NCBI RefSeq assembly: GCF_013376105.1
Contig: NZ_JAAMFM010000020.1
Coordinates: 1-64,000, forward strand
Source: Arthrobacter wenxiniae
GTDB lineage: Bacteria > Actinomycetota > Actinomycetes > Actinomycetales > Micrococcaceae
DNA: 64,000 nt
Direction: 5' to 3'
The translations under genes and the position numbers were made by a program. A model generated the notes under the pieces. It searched no databases and was not told the origin of the DNA. It saw nothing but the letters and a program-made list of their open reading frames with translations. Shown here piece after piece: positions 8,435 through 17,178 of the stretch. How positions within the stretch are numbered: position 1 is the stretch's first letter; every line of letters begins with the position of its first letter.

Positions 8435-9124
8435 ATGCTCAGCCTGCAGGACATCGACGCGATCATCCTCTCCGGCGGCATCGTCATCGACCCGGCCGGG
8501 GACAAAATAGGCTCCGTGGAGCAGGTGTTCACCACCGGCGACGCCGGGGTCCCGGCCTTCGTGACCGTGCGGACGGGCCTGTTCGGCATGTCCGAGTCCT
8601 TCGTCCCCCTGGAGGGCGCAAGCCTCGACGGCACCGTCATCACCGCGGCCTACGCCAAGGACCTGGTCAAGAACGGCCCGCGCATCGACAGCGACCGCGG
8701 CACCATCACCGACACCCAGGAGCAGGAACTCTACCGCTACTTCAGCATCGAAGGCTTTCCGGGGGCCGTTACGGAAGCAGTGACGGCAGACACCGCCGGG
8801 GGCACGCCTGCCACCGAGAGCAACTCGCTGAATGAGTCGCCCGCAGGGGCAAAGGCCCCAGACCGGTCCACTCCCGCCCAAGCAGCGTTGGCGGAACCCG
8901 CGGGCCGGGTTCACGCGGGGCACGCAGCGGCCGGGCCTCCCCCGCCACCTCCCCCGCCGCACCTGCACAGGCACGTGCCCGAGCCGCCGCATCCTCGCGA
9001 ACCGCCTCCAGGCGGGCCGGGACCGCGCCAGCCTCGTGGAGGAACAGGCCCCGGCGGGCGGGGACCGGGACCGCACCCACCTGGACCACCGGCACAGCTT
9101 CCACCGAAGCCTTCGGGCACCTAG
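8435..9124 (+). CDS. PRC-barrel domain protein with proline-rich tail
   Basis: The start at 8435 is chosen because AAAGGA precedes it at good spacing and the PRC-like segment begins there. Residues 1-115 form a PRC-barrel-like domain (segments IDPAGDKIGSVEQVF and FGMSESFVPLEGASLDG). Actinobacterial relatives usually continue into a DUF2382 domain; here residues 140-229 are instead proline-, glycine- and histidine-rich with a run of eight prolines. The tail is therefore either a divergent extension or frame-shifted DNA that once encoded another domain. Function is probably stress-related but unknown. The N-terminal domain is well supported and the tail poorly. Confidence 0.65.
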   Translation: MLSLQDIDAIILSGGIVIDPAGDKIGSVEQVFTTGDAGVPAFVTVRTGLFGMSESFVPLEGASLDGTVITAAYAKDLVKNGPRIDSDRGTITDTQEQELYRYFSIEGFPGAVTEAVTADTAGGTPATESNSLNESPAGAKAPDRSTPAQAALAEPAGRVHAGHAAAGPPPPPPPPHLHRHVPEPPHPREPPPGGPGPRQPRGGTGPGGRGPGPHPPGPPAQLPPKPSGT

Positions 9125-9492
9125 CAGACGACGATCCACGACGGTTCCGGGCCGGAGCCGATCCGCATGTGCCTTGGCCGGAAATAGTTCAAAAGTTCTG
9201 GACGGGACTGGCCGGGACGGCGCGCGCGTGGCCGCCTACCGGTCTTGTGGCCGGGCCATGGTCGGGCCTGCGGCAACAACGTCCAGGCCGGGGCGTCCGC
9301 CTCCGGCAGACGCCCCGGTTCGCTGTGCACGTCGTTTTCGCTTTGCCCCTCAAAGTCGGGATCGCGCAGAAACCGCAGCCGGGCATAGGCCGGCAGGCCA
9401 GGCGGACCGAGGGTGGCCAGCTGCTCCCACGGGACGTCGGCATCCACCAGCCACTGGGCATGCGCAGCGTCGGGACATGGCGTGAGCGTCAT
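9121..9492 (-). pseudogene. Probable truncated remnant of a small hypothetical gene
   Basis: The minus-strand reading frame begins like a natural protein (DAAHAQWLVDADVPWEQL, GLPAYARLRFLRDPDFEGQS over residues 9-50). The second half is arginine- and proline-rich and looks like out-of-frame sequence, ending with a stop that overlaps the PRC gene stop. I read it as the N-terminal part of a longer actinobacterial hypothetical protein whose 3' end is lost or shifted. The function is not recognised. Alternatively it is a short real gene of 123 codons. Confidence 0.4.
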
Positions 9493-9705
9493 GTCCCGAC
9501 GCTACCTGCACCCGCTACACAGGCCACCGGACGCTGCTGATCGGCAGGAGAAGCTAGGCCAAATTGGACGTTCCCGCCCTCGGAACCCCGGCGCCGCCGG
9601 GGTTCCCGCGAGCCCCCGCCGTGGCTACAGTTTTACTATCGCCCGCGGCACCGGACATTCCGGCCCGGCGCCCGGCGGGCAGCAACTCCGCGAAGGAGGC
9701 CAGTG

Positions 9706-9888
9706 ATGGGCCAGCAAGGCGCTTTGCCGCACGGCGAAATCCATGAGGGCGGATACGGCGCACCCATGCCGGAAGACGAGATGCCCGATCCCGGGGTACC
9801 CGAGGTGCCGGCGGGGCAAGATGCCGGGGAGGGGCCCGGCGTCGAACCTCAGGAGTCCGCTCCGGCAGACAGCAACAGGCAGTCTTGA
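9706..9888 (+). CDS. Small acidic hypothetical protein, coupled to the downstream membrane protein
   Basis: The 60-residue protein is rich in Glu, Asp, Pro and Gly with no membrane segment and looks disordered. A strong GAAGGAGG ribosome binding site lies 7 bp before the ATG at 9706 (an in-frame GTG at 9703 is less well placed). Its TGA overlaps the TTG start of the next gene (TTGA), so the two are translationally coupled. That makes a role as a small partner or leader of the channel-like protein plausible. No known family was recognised. Confidence 0.6.
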   Translation: MGQQGALPHGEIHEGGYGAPMPEDEMPDPGVPEVPAGQDAGEGPGVEPQESAPADSNRQS

Positions 9889-11036
9889 CGGTCCTTGAGT
9901 GGGCGTGCTTCACCGTCGGCGCGGCGGGGGTCCTGCTGACCTGGATCAGTGTGATCGGGACGCTCATCGTGACGCGGCCGCTGCACAGCGCCCTGTCGCG
10001 CGTGACGGGCCTGGCCACGGTGAAGGCCTTTCACGCCCTCCTGCGGCCGGTTTCCACCTACGAATTGCGGGACCGGATCCTGTCCTGGCAGGCCCCCATG
10101 TCCCTGTTCCTGCGCCTGCTGGCCTGGATGATTCTCTTTGACGTATCCTTCACCCTCCTCCTGATGCCGTTTGTGGGTGGCGACCTGGGGCGGGCGGCGA
10201 GCGAGGCAGGCTCGGCGATGTTCACCCTGGGCTACGCGGCGCCGAACAACCTCGGCAACACCGTGCTGGTCTACGCGGCGGCGTACACGGGGCTGACAGT
10301 GATCGCCCTCCAGGTCAGCTACCTGCCCACCCTGTATGCAGCGTTCAACCGGTGCGAGGCGGACGTCACGCTGCTGGTTTCACGCGCCGGATCGCCGTCA
10401 TGGGGCCCCGAGCTGCTGGTCCGCACCCGCTATGGCCGGGCAGCTCGGGACAGCTCCAACGAGCTGGCCGAGCTCTACCAGCAGTGGGAGCGCTGGGCCG
10501 CCGAGGTGGCCGAATCCCACAGCACCTACCTGACCCTGGTGTGGTTCCGCTCGCCGTCGCCGCAGTCAAACTGGCTCATTTCCCTGCTGAGCGTGATGGA
10601 CGCCGCCGCGCTGCAGCTTGCCCTGAGCCCGGGTACCGTGCCGAACACGCGCGCCCGCCTGGTGGTCCGAATGGGCTTCACCTGCATGAACCAGGTGGCG
10701 CGCGCCATCCGCCTCCCCGTCGACGATGACCCGGACCCCGATGCCCCGCTCAATGTCACCTTCGACGATTTTCAGCTCGCCGTGCAAATGCTGCGCAGCG
10801 TCGACTTCCCCATTGAGGTGGCGCCCGAGCAGGCCTGGCCGCACTTCCGGGGCTGGCGGGCCAACTACGAGAAGGTGGCCTACGCCCTCGCCTACGCCAT
10901 CGACGCGCCGCCGTCCATGTGGAGCGGCCCGCGGCGGTTCCCGTTTGAACCGGCCATGCCGCACCGGCCAAAGAACCGCACCGCCAAGGAGGTCAGGCCG
11001 GACGATCCGCAGATCCTGGGGCGGCGGAAAGGCTGA
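9885..11036 (+). CDS. Putative ion-channel-like membrane protein
   Basis: The 383-residue protein has a first helix at about 6-30, a second at about 70-95, then a short segment AGSAMFTLGYAAPNN followed by a third helix (about 125-150) and a cytosolic C-terminal domain of about 230 residues. The order helix, pore-like loop, helix and the T-x-G-Y-x-x-P-x-x-x-G pattern resemble two-helix potassium channels, with TLGYA replacing the usual TVGYG. The TTG start overlaps the stop of the small acidic gene. The channel reading is inference; the protein could equally be an uncharacterised membrane family with chance resemblance. The cytosolic part was not recognised. Confidence 0.6.
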   Translation: MTVLEWACFTVGAAGVLLTWISVIGTLIVTRPLHSALSRVTGLATVKAFHALLRPVSTYELRDRILSWQAPMSLFLRLLAWMILFDVSFTLLLMPFVGGDLGRAASEAGSAMFTLGYAAPNNLGNTVLVYAAAYTGLTVIALQVSYLPTLYAAFNRCEADVTLLVSRAGSPSWGPELLVRTRYGRAARDSSNELAELYQQWERWAAEVAESHSTYLTLVWFRSPSPQSNWLISLLSVMDAAALQLALSPGTVPNTRARLVVRMGFTCMNQVARAIRLPVDDDPDPDAPLNVTFDDFQLAVQMLRSVDFPIEVAPEQAWPHFRGWRANYEKVAYALAYAIDAPPSMWSGPRRFPFEPAMPHRPKNRTAKEVRPDDPQILGRRKG

Positions 11037-11164
11037 GGCCGCTGCGGATGCCGGGACGGATTGTTCGGGCTTAATGACCGGGATCCCTTCACCCTTCCAC
11101 CCTCCTGGCGGCGCACCGATCCTGAGGTGAGGCACGACGCCGGTTCCTCCCGGGGCGCGATGGC

Positions 11165-11228
11165 CCGGCTGCGGCGTCGTCCGGCCGCGGCGTCGCCCGG
11201 CTGCGGCGTCGTCCGGCTGCGGCGTCGT
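11165..11228. repeat. 16-bp tandem repeat, four copies
   Basis: Four direct units of CCGGCTGCGGCGTCGT, the second with two changes, lie between the channel-like gene and the epimerase remnant. The array abuts the 3' end of that remnant and may have arisen with the rearrangement that broke it. Confidence 0.85.
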
Positions 11229-11231
11229 CCG

Positions 11232-11594
11232 GTGGCCCGCTCTGGACGGGCACGTTGAGGTGGCGGCCAACCACCTCCGCCATCGGGCGCAGCGGGACGG
11301 CCTCGTCCGCCCACCGCGTGCAGCGCCGAACTGCCCGGGACCCTCTCCAGTGCCAGGGGCAACAGCTGAGCGGCGACGGGGCGGACGGGGGTCCGGACGG
11401 TCGGTTTCCACCGAGGCCCCGGCCACCAGGCCCGAGGCGAGGACCAGCTGGCGGCCGCTGCCCTCGATCGGCTCGCCGAAGGGCTGGACGGCCGCGAAGC
11501 GGGCCTCCACGGCGTCGTTGCGCCGGCTGAAATCGTGGTTGAACGCGGTGTGGATGACGGCCCAGGCGTCCACCAAGACCGGCCCCTGGCGTTC
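11232..11594 (-). pseudogene. Remnant of an NAD-dependent epimerase/dehydratase (extended SDR) gene
   Basis: Reading the minus strand, one frame gives VIHTAFNHDFSRRNDAVEAR and LVLASGLVAGASVETDRP, which correspond to the central part of an extended SDR (substrate-binding strand and the 'VASG' stretch). A second frame then gives LLPLALERVPGSSALHAVG and a third gives DEAVPLRPMAEVVGRHLNVP, the typical C-terminal region. The N-terminal Rossmann glycine motif and the catalytic Tyr-x-x-x-Lys region are missing. The gene is therefore broken by frameshifts and a central deletion. It would have been an oxidoreductase of unknown substrate. Confidence 0.7.
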
Positions 11595-11693
11595 ACCTTC
11601 ACGCCGGGCGCAGTTGGCCCTGTTCAAAACCGCTTCCCAGCCGGCGGCCATAGCTTTCAAAGGCAAGCTGTTTCCGAACCGAAGGATAAACCC

Positions 11694-12833
11694 ATGCCAG
11701 CCATGTCCCACTTCAAGCGCACCTCGATGGCCGTTGTTGGCGCCTGCCTGACCGCCGCCGCCGTCTCCGCTGCGCTCCCCGCCTCGGCCGCCGACAAACC
11801 CGAGGCCCCCAAGACCGCCGGCTACACGGTGAAGGCCTTTCCTGCCCTCGGCAGTGAGACAGGGCCCGACGATGTCACCCACCTCGGCAACTCCGTTTAC
11901 GTTTCCTTCCAAAATGGCGTGGGCCCCTTGGGCGAAGCCGCAAAGACCGGTGCCACGGAAAGCACCATCCAGCAGTACAGCCTGGACGGCAGGCCCGGAA
12001 AAGCCTGGCAGGTGACCGGCAAGGTGGACGGCCTGACCGCCGATCCCGCCCACCACGGCCTGCTGTTGACCGCCAACGAGGACGGCAATTCCTCCTTCGC
12101 CACCCTCTCCCCTGAGGCAGCCCAGCCGCTGACCACCTACACGTACTCCGGCCTGACGCATGGCGGCGGCACCGACGCCATCACCGTCAGGCACGGCAAG
12201 ATCGTGGTCAGCGCCTCCGCCCCCACCGACTCCTCCGGGCCCGCGGCCTACTCCGTAGCCCTTGAAGGCACGACGGCGACCCTCACCCCGCTGTTCCTCG
12301 ACAACGCCGCGGCGACCATCGCCAACGGGCCCAATGCCGGAACCACCACCACCCTTGCCCTGACCGACCCCGACTCCAACACCACCGTCCCGCGCTCAGC
12401 TGCGCGATTCAAGAACACGTTCATGCTCGACGCCCAAGGCGACCAGCAGCTGATCTTCGCCGCCGACCTCGGCAAGGCAAAGCAGAACTTGCAGGTCCTC
12501 AACGTGGCCCAGCCGCTGGACGACACCGCCTTCGCGGCCCACGCCAACGAGACCCTCTGGATCACGGACCCGGCCGCCAACGCCGTCTACTCCGTGAACG
12601 GCCCCTTCAAGGCGGGGCAGGCGGTTTCCACCGTGGCCCCGGACGGCGCCGCCACCACGCTGGACACACTGGAGCTCGCCACCGGTGCCCTGACCCCGAT
12701 CCCGGAACTCGCCGCCATCCATCCCAAGGGCCTGATGTTCATGGCATCCGGCGGCAAGGACCACGACGGCGGCATCCACAGCCACACGTCCCGGCAGGGT
12801 GAAAAAGCCACCGGTAGCAGTACCCCGCTGTAA
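11694..12833 (+). CDS. Secreted hypothetical protein, probable beta-propeller
   Basis: The start at 11694 follows GAAGGA and opens a 379-residue protein with a Sec-type signal peptide (VGACLTAAAVSAALPASAA, cleavage near residue 33). The mature part consists of repeated strand-rich segments with motifs such as GPDDVTHLGNSVYVSFQ, VDGLTADPAHHGLLLTANED and NETLWITDPAANAVYSVNG, typical of NHL/SMP-30-like beta-propellers. It ends close to a convergent secreted phosphatase-superfamily gene; both end at a shared hairpin. No catalytic residues could be assigned. A role in binding or hydrolysis outside the cell is likely but unspecified. Confidence 0.75.
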   Translation: MPAMSHFKRTSMAVVGACLTAAAVSAALPASAADKPEAPKTAGYTVKAFPALGSETGPDDVTHLGNSVYVSFQNGVGPLGEAAKTGATESTIQQYSLDGRPGKAWQVTGKVDGLTADPAHHGLLLTANEDGNSSFATLSPEAAQPLTTYTYSGLTHGGGTDAITVRHGKIVVSASAPTDSSGPAAYSVALEGTTATLTPLFLDNAAATIANGPNAGTTTTLALTDPDSNTTVPRSAARFKNTFMLDAQGDQQLIFAADLGKAKQNLQVLNVAQPLDDTAFAAHANETLWITDPAANAVYSVNGPFKAGQAVSTVAPDGAATTLDTLELATGALTPIPELAAIHPKGLMFMASGGKDHDGGIHSHTSRQGEKATGSSTPL

Positions 12834-12843
12834 CGGAGCGCGC

Positions 12844-12888
12844 GAATGGCCGGAAGCCCCTGAAAGGCTCCAGCCATTCGGCGTTTTC
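12844..12888. terminator. Bidirectional terminator between convergent genes
   Basis: GAATGGC (12844-12850) pairs with GCCATTC (12873-12879), extended inside by GG-A-AGCC with GGCTCC around a CTGAAA-containing loop (one-base bulge). GCGTTTTC follows on the plus strand. The hairpin sits between the stop codons of two converging genes and could serve both. Confidence 0.7.
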
Positions 12889-12932
12889 GGCGGTGCCGGG
12901 CATCGCGAAGACGCAGCCGCGGCCCGGCCGGC

Positions 12933-14597
12933 TCAGCGTTGCGGGAGCGCCTGGGTTCCCTCGATCTGCACTGCCTGCAGCTGCCTCGGGTCCAGGCCCA
13001 GGGCAGCAAGGATGGTCGGGGCGATCTGCGTCGTCTCGACCGGCGCGGAAACCTTCTGCGCCTTGCCTCGGCCGGCGCCGGACACCACCAGCGGCACGTT
13101 GCGGTCGTCGGCACCGGCGCCGCCGTGCTCGGCGATCTTGCTGTGGCCGCCGGTGAAGACCACACCGGCCTGGGCGATGCCCAGGACGTCCGGGTAGCGG
13201 GAATCAGCGGCGGTGGTGCCGAAGTACTTCGCGGACCCGCTCCCGGCATGGACAGCGCTGAGCCCGGAGGACTGGACGGTCTTCGCCGTACCGGCAATGC
13301 CATTGCCGGCCGCAGCGTGCGCCAGCAGGTAGTCCTTGGCGAACTGGGCGGCTGCCTGCGAGTGGTCGGACAGCCACAACTGCATGATGTCATCGTCCGT
13401 GGAGAAGGCCACCAGGTCCGCGGACGACGCCGGGTGGGCAGCCTTCCATGCCGCGTTGAGGCCGGCGATGATGGCACCGTCCGGGACCCGGGTCAGCGCC
13501 GCCGGATTCATGGGCGACTGCCCGTGCTTGGCGGAGAGGATGATGGTGGTGTCCTTGCTGTTGCCCGTGGCCTTCAGCGCCGCCACCATGTTTCCAACCG
13601 ACGCGTTGATGTAGTCCAGGGCCTTGCTCAGAAGCGGCCCCGGCGTGGCGCCGTCGGCCAGGTAGCCGCCCGCCAGGCCGTCCGACGTCGGAAGTTTCTG
13701 TGCCGTGGAAACGGACTGGAAATTCATGCCGAAGATGGCCGGGATCGCCGCGAACCTGGTCCCGGAATGGTCCTTGCCGTGGATTTCATTCAGGACGGCC
13801 CGGACCTTGTAGCCGTCGTACTGCTGGGTGGCGGCGTTGTCGGTGGTCCAGTCGGCCCCGGTGAAGGGCGCGGACGTGGTGGAGTTGATTTCCGGTGTGA
13901 AGAGGTCGTCAATGCCCTTGCCGGAGGGGCCGTTGAGGATCTCGTATGCTGCGTGCTTGTCCGACCACGCCGTGGTCAGCCCGGCGGCTTTCGCCACCTC
14001 GAAGACAGTGTTCACTTTCAGGTACTGGTGCGGGTAGACCGGCTTGCAGGTGGTCGGGTCCACCGGCAGCGCGGCCGGGTTCAGCAGCGTCTCCGGGTGG
14101 CCGGTCATGTTCATGATGCTGGCGGGCAGGCCACCGAGGCCCTGGCCTGCGTCCAGCGCGAGCGGGTTGGCGTCGGCCGCTTCGGTGTAGGCAACCTCGG
14201 CACCCGGGACGGCCTTGGCGCAGTCAGTGGTCCCGGCCGGCAGGAGCGCGCGATTGAAGGTGTCGTCGTAGTAGACGCCCGTAGTTTTCGGGTTTCCACC
14301 TGTCAGCTGGCCCACCATGCCGGGAAAGGAGTCCGACGGGACGGGCGTCTGCGCGTTGGTGTAGCTGGTCCCATGGTGCACCAGGGACGCAAGGGCGGAG
14401 CCCGGGTGGTTCTGCGAGTACCAATCCAGATCCTTCTGGTGCATGCCATCCACGGAGAGCAGGAGCACGTGCTTCGAGGTGCCGGGACGGCTGCTTGCGC
14501 CCTGGCCGTGGCCGGCGAGCGCCGGCGTCACGGTGGAGCCGGCAATCATGACCGCACCGAGAACTGCGGCCACCGCATTCTTTGTCATTGATTTCAT
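12933..14597 (-). CDS. Secreted alkaline phosphatase superfamily phosphodiesterase/pyrophosphatase
   Basis: The ATG at 14597 follows AAGGA and opens a 554-residue precursor with a signal peptide (AVLGAVMIAGSTVTPALA, cleavage near residue 28). The mature enzyme has the hallmarks of the type I phosphodiesterase/nucleotide pyrophosphatase family: a first metal-binding Asp in LLLSVDGMHQKDL, the nucleophile Ser/Thr in TPVPSDSFPGM, a middle metal site around AWSDKHAAYEIL and the C-terminal GGHSKIAEHGG histidine motif. It would hydrolyse phosphoesters outside the cell. The precise substrate is unknown. It converges on the propeller-like secreted protein. Confidence 0.85.
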   Translation of the reverse strand: MKSMTKNAVAAVLGAVMIAGSTVTPALAGHGQGASSRPGTSKHVLLLSVDGMHQKDLDWYSQNHPGSALASLVHHGTSYTNAQTPVPSDSFPGMVGQLTGGNPKTTGVYYDDTFNRALLPAGTTDCAKAVPGAEVAYTEAADANPLALDAGQGLGGLPASIMNMTGHPETLLNPAALPVDPTTCKPVYPHQYLKVNTVFEVAKAAGLTTAWSDKHAAYEILNGPSGKGIDDLFTPEINSTTSAPFTGADWTTDNAATQQYDGYKVRAVLNEIHGKDHSGTRFAAIPAIFGMNFQSVSTAQKLPTSDGLAGGYLADGATPGPLLSKALDYINASVGNMVAALKATGNSKDTTIILSAKHGQSPMNPAALTRVPDGAIIAGLNAAWKAAHPASSADLVAFSTDDDIMQLWLSDHSQAAAQFAKDYLLAHAAAGNGIAGTAKTVQSSGLSAVHAGSGSAKYFGTTAADSRYPDVLGIAQAGVVFTGGHSKIAEHGGAGADDRNVPLVVSGAGRGKAQKVSAPVETTQIAPTILAALGLDPRQLQAVQIEGTQALPQR

Positions 14598-14938
14598 CGA
14601 GACTTTTGTCCTTCGCCAATGGGGAGACGTCGGGGATGACGGTTCATCCCGTCTGGATTCTGCCAAGGCCCCGGCCCGATGGTGAGGACTTCGGCGCCTT
14701 CTCGCGCATTGTTCACCACAGATTCGGCCACGCGCCGCCAAACTCGGGGCTGATTCCCAGTTAGCGGCCTTGACTGATGTACGACGGCGACGTCCCCGCC
14801 ACCCAGCCCGGCTCACCCTCGGCGGCACGCCGGACGGCCGTTGCCGGCGTGCGGCGCGGCCTCAGCGCCCGGACATGGCACCGGGCTGCCCTGGCATCGG
14901 CCCGGACCGCTGGCTCCATGCCCGCGGCATTGAATGGA
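14598..14938. other. Intergenic region, no supported gene
   Basis: This stretch lies between the phosphatase start and the MBL stop, both on the minus strand. A minus-strand open frame ending near 14761 (ending ...SPSYISQGR) has a natural-looking final stretch but no domain or ribosome binding site could be defined. The promoter of the phosphatase gene must be here or upstream, but no clear -35/-10 pair was seen. Confidence 0.4.
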
Positions 14939-15865
14939 TCAGCGCCTGCCGCGCAGCCGGTTGGCGAGCCGGCGAAGGTGCTGCCGCCGGAAGGCGGCCT
15001 CGCAGGGCCCGTTGAAGATGATGAACTCGTCGAAGACGTGGGCACCGGGGCGCTCTGCCACGGCCCGGGCTGCGTCGCGGACCTCGCCCAGCTGCCCGAC
15101 CGTCATCTGCAGCGGCGGCTCGTCGGGCTGGTAAAGCGTTCCCGCGGGATAGTCACGCCCGGGGAAGGTGGTCATTTCAATGTGGGAGCCCAAGACCCCC
15201 GTGGCCTGCCGGTCCCGGGCCAGGGCCCACATGCGGTCCAGGCTCTCGGTGAACGCGGCCATGTCCTCGACGTAGAGCCGGCCCCGGCAGACGGTGTCCC
15301 CCGTCAGCAGCCACCCCGTCCACGGGTCGTGGATGGTGATGGCCGCCTTCTGGTGCCCGGGCGTGTGGATGGCCTCCACGACCCGGCCGCCGAGGTCAAG
15401 GGCGGCGGGGCCGGCGTCGTCCGTGAACCCCCAAAAGGCGCGCACGGCGGCCAGGCCGGGACCCACCATCTCGGTGTCCGGCCGGCCCGCGAACTGTCCG
15501 TCCCCGGCAATGTGGTCGCCGTGGCCGTGGGTGTGCGCCACCACCAGCCCGCACCGCCCGCCGCCGCACGCGGGGTGCGCGGCGAGCCATTCGGCCATGA
15601 TCGAATCCACCGTGGTTCGCAGCGGGAAAAGGGCAGGGTCGGCCGTGGCGCCGGTGTCCAGCAGCAGGGCCCGGCTGTTGCCGAAGAGCAGGTACAGGAA
15701 CGGCGCCTCGAAGCTGGTGCCCTTGCTTTGGCGCAGGACGTAGCTGTGCTCGTCGTGGCGGTGGACCTGGATCAGCGGCCCGGCACCGGCACCCCCGCGC
15801 CGGCTGCCGTGGATCCAGCGGACGTCGAGGTTGGCCGGGACCGGCGCGCCGGCCAGGAAATCCAC
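14939..15865 (-). CDS. MBL-fold metallo-hydrolase
   Basis: The 308-residue protein shows the metallo-beta-lactamase fold: the HTHGHGDH zinc motif (about 107-114), a downstream His in IHTPGHQKAAITI and the Asp of LLTGDTVCRGRLY. These residues bind a dinuclear metal centre that hydrolyses esters, thioesters or lactones. The GTG start at 15865 is chosen because it lies just 5 bp after the stop of the upstream DUF2630 gene, and sequence before it reads as that gene. The two form a probable operon. The substrate is not known. Confidence 0.8.
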   Translation of the reverse strand: MDFLAGAPVPANLDVRWIHGSRRGGAGAGPLIQVHRHDEHSYVLRQSKGTSFEAPFLYLLFGNSRALLLDTGATADPALFPLRTTVDSIMAEWLAAHPACGGGRCGLVVAHTHGHGDHIAGDGQFAGRPDTEMVGPGLAAVRAFWGFTDDAGPAALDLGGRVVEAIHTPGHQKAAITIHDPWTGWLLTGDTVCRGRLYVEDMAAFTESLDRMWALARDRQATGVLGSHIEMTTFPGRDYPAGTLYQPDEPPLQMTVGQLGEVRDAARAVAERPGAHVFDEFIIFNGPCEAAFRRQHLRRLANRLRGRR

Positions 15866-15870
15866 GGCGC

Positions 15871-16113
15871 CTATTGCTTGTAGCCTTCGACTTCGCTGGC
15901 CGGACGCACGCTGGCGTCGTCCGGGTTTTCCCCCACGTGGATGCGTGCCTGGCGCTGGCGGAGCAGGTCCCAGCACTGGTCCAGCTGGACCTCAATGGCC
16001 TTCAGCCGTGCCGCCCTCTCAGGCAGTTTCGTCTGGTCCGCACTGGTGTCCCGCAGCTCCTGTTCGGCCTTGACCAGCTCCTCGATCCTGTGGTGCACCT
16101 GGTTGTTGTCCAT
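15871..16113 (-). CDS. DUF2630 family protein
   Basis: This 80-residue charged, mostly helical protein begins MDNNQVHHRIEELVKAEQEL and contains LDQCWDLLRQRQA near residues 44-56, the signature of the actinobacterial DUF2630 family. It has no membrane segment or signal peptide. The function of the family is unknown. It is followed after 5 bp by the MBL hydrolase gene on the same strand. Confidence 0.85.
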   Translation of the reverse strand: MDNNQVHHRIEELVKAEQELRDTSADQTKLPERAARLKAIEVQLDQCWDLLRQRQARIHVGENPDDASVRPASEVEGYKQ

Positions 16114-16164
16114 CCCGAGTCTCCCTCTTGTCCTCCGGCGCCGCTTGCGCTGTCCAGACCCACG

Positions 16165-17178
16165 TTAGTGCGCTACGGCCCCGGCGGCGAGGACCGCGTC
16201 CGCGTCCAGCAGGACCCTGGCGGCGACCTGGAGCCCCTCGATGCGGCCCAGCTCCACGTCCTCATGCTCGATGTTGACCAGCATGTCCGGGTCCACCTCG
16301 TGCAGGGCGCGCAGGAACTCCGTCCAAAAGGCGGTGTCGTGGCCCTTGCCGAGCGCCACAAAGTCCCAGGCCGCGTCCCTGGGCCACTCGTTGGCCCATT
16401 CGTCGCCGCCCAGGTTGGTCCGCGGCTCCTCCGGTGAGAGGCGCCGGAAGCGGTTGTCCAGGACGCCGTAGACGGCCGCGGCCGGGTTGATGCGGACGTC
16501 CTTTGCCGCGGCATGGAACACCAGCGGGCCCAGGGCGCGGACCACGGCAACGGGGTCCATCTGCTGCCAAAACAGGTGCGAGGCATCCAGCTCCACGCCA
16601 AGGTGCGTGGCGCCGGTGAGCTCCACCAGCTTGAAGACGTCGGCGGGGTTGAAGACCAGGTTCTGCGGGTGCAGTTCCAGCGCCACCTTCACGTCGAGGT
16701 CGCGGGCGAGGGCATCTGTCTCCTTCCAAAACTCCGCCGCAATGCCCCACTGGTAATCCAGCACGTCCAGCGCCGCCGAGTTCCAGGCGTTGACGATCCA
16801 GTTGGGCCGCGAGGCCCCCGGCTCTCCCCCGGGCAGCCCGGACATGGTCACGACCCGGTGCTGCCCCAGGCGGTTCGCCAGGCGGATGGAGCGCCGGATG
16901 TCCTCGGCGTGCTTGTCCCCGATGGCACGGTTGGGGTGCAGCGGGTTGCCATTGCAGTTCAGCCCGGCAATGTGCACCCCGGTCCCGTCAAAAATTGCCA
17001 GATAGTCGTCGCGGGCCGCGTCGCTTTCAAGGATCGCGTCGAAGGTGGGGATGTGGACGGCGGGCAGGAAGCCTCCGGAGTTGATTTCGATGCCGGTGAG
17101 GCCAAGGCTCCTCACCACGTCGAGTGCTTCAGGCAGGGGCCGGTCGTGCAGGACCGCGTTGTAGACGCCGAGTTTCAT
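16165..17178 (-). CDS. Sugar phosphate isomerase/epimerase (xylose-isomerase-like TIM barrel)
   Basis: The 337-residue protein belongs to the AP endonuclease 2/xylose isomerase-like TIM barrel family. It has VALELHPQNLVFNP, GVELDASHLFWQQMDP and VNIEHEDVELGRIEG, supplying the Glu, Asp and His metal ligands of these isomerases. It overlaps the stop of the oxidoreductase gene upstream (ATGA), so they form one operon. Such pairs occur in inositol-like and other sugar or polyol catabolic pathways. The substrate is unknown. Confidence 0.88.
   Translation of the reverse strand: MKLGVYNAVLHDRPLPEALDVVRSLGLTGIEINSGGFLPAVHIPTFDAILESDAARDDYLAIFDGTGVHIAGLNCNGNPLHPNRAIGDKHAEDIRRSIRLANRLGQHRVVTMSGLPGGEPGASRPNWIVNAWNSAALDVLDYQWGIAAEFWKETDALARDLDVKVALELHPQNLVFNPADVFKLVELTGATHLGVELDASHLFWQQMDPVAVVRALGPLVFHAAAKDVRINPAAAVYGVLDNRFRRLSPEEPRTNLGGDEWANEWPRDAAWDFVALGKGHDTAFWTEFLRALHEVDPDMLVNIEHEDVELGRIEGLQVAARVLLDADAVLAAGAVAH

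Noticed and set aside
10566-12194. Minus-strand open frame of 542 codons
   Set aside because: Most of it mirrors the channel-like and propeller genes. Only the middle (about 11232-11594) has real similarity, to a broken SDR gene, and is reported as a pseudogene.
14777-15883. Plus-strand open frame of 368 codons
   Set aside because: Mostly a shadow of the MBL hydrolase gene on the other strand, with no ribosome binding site or domain.
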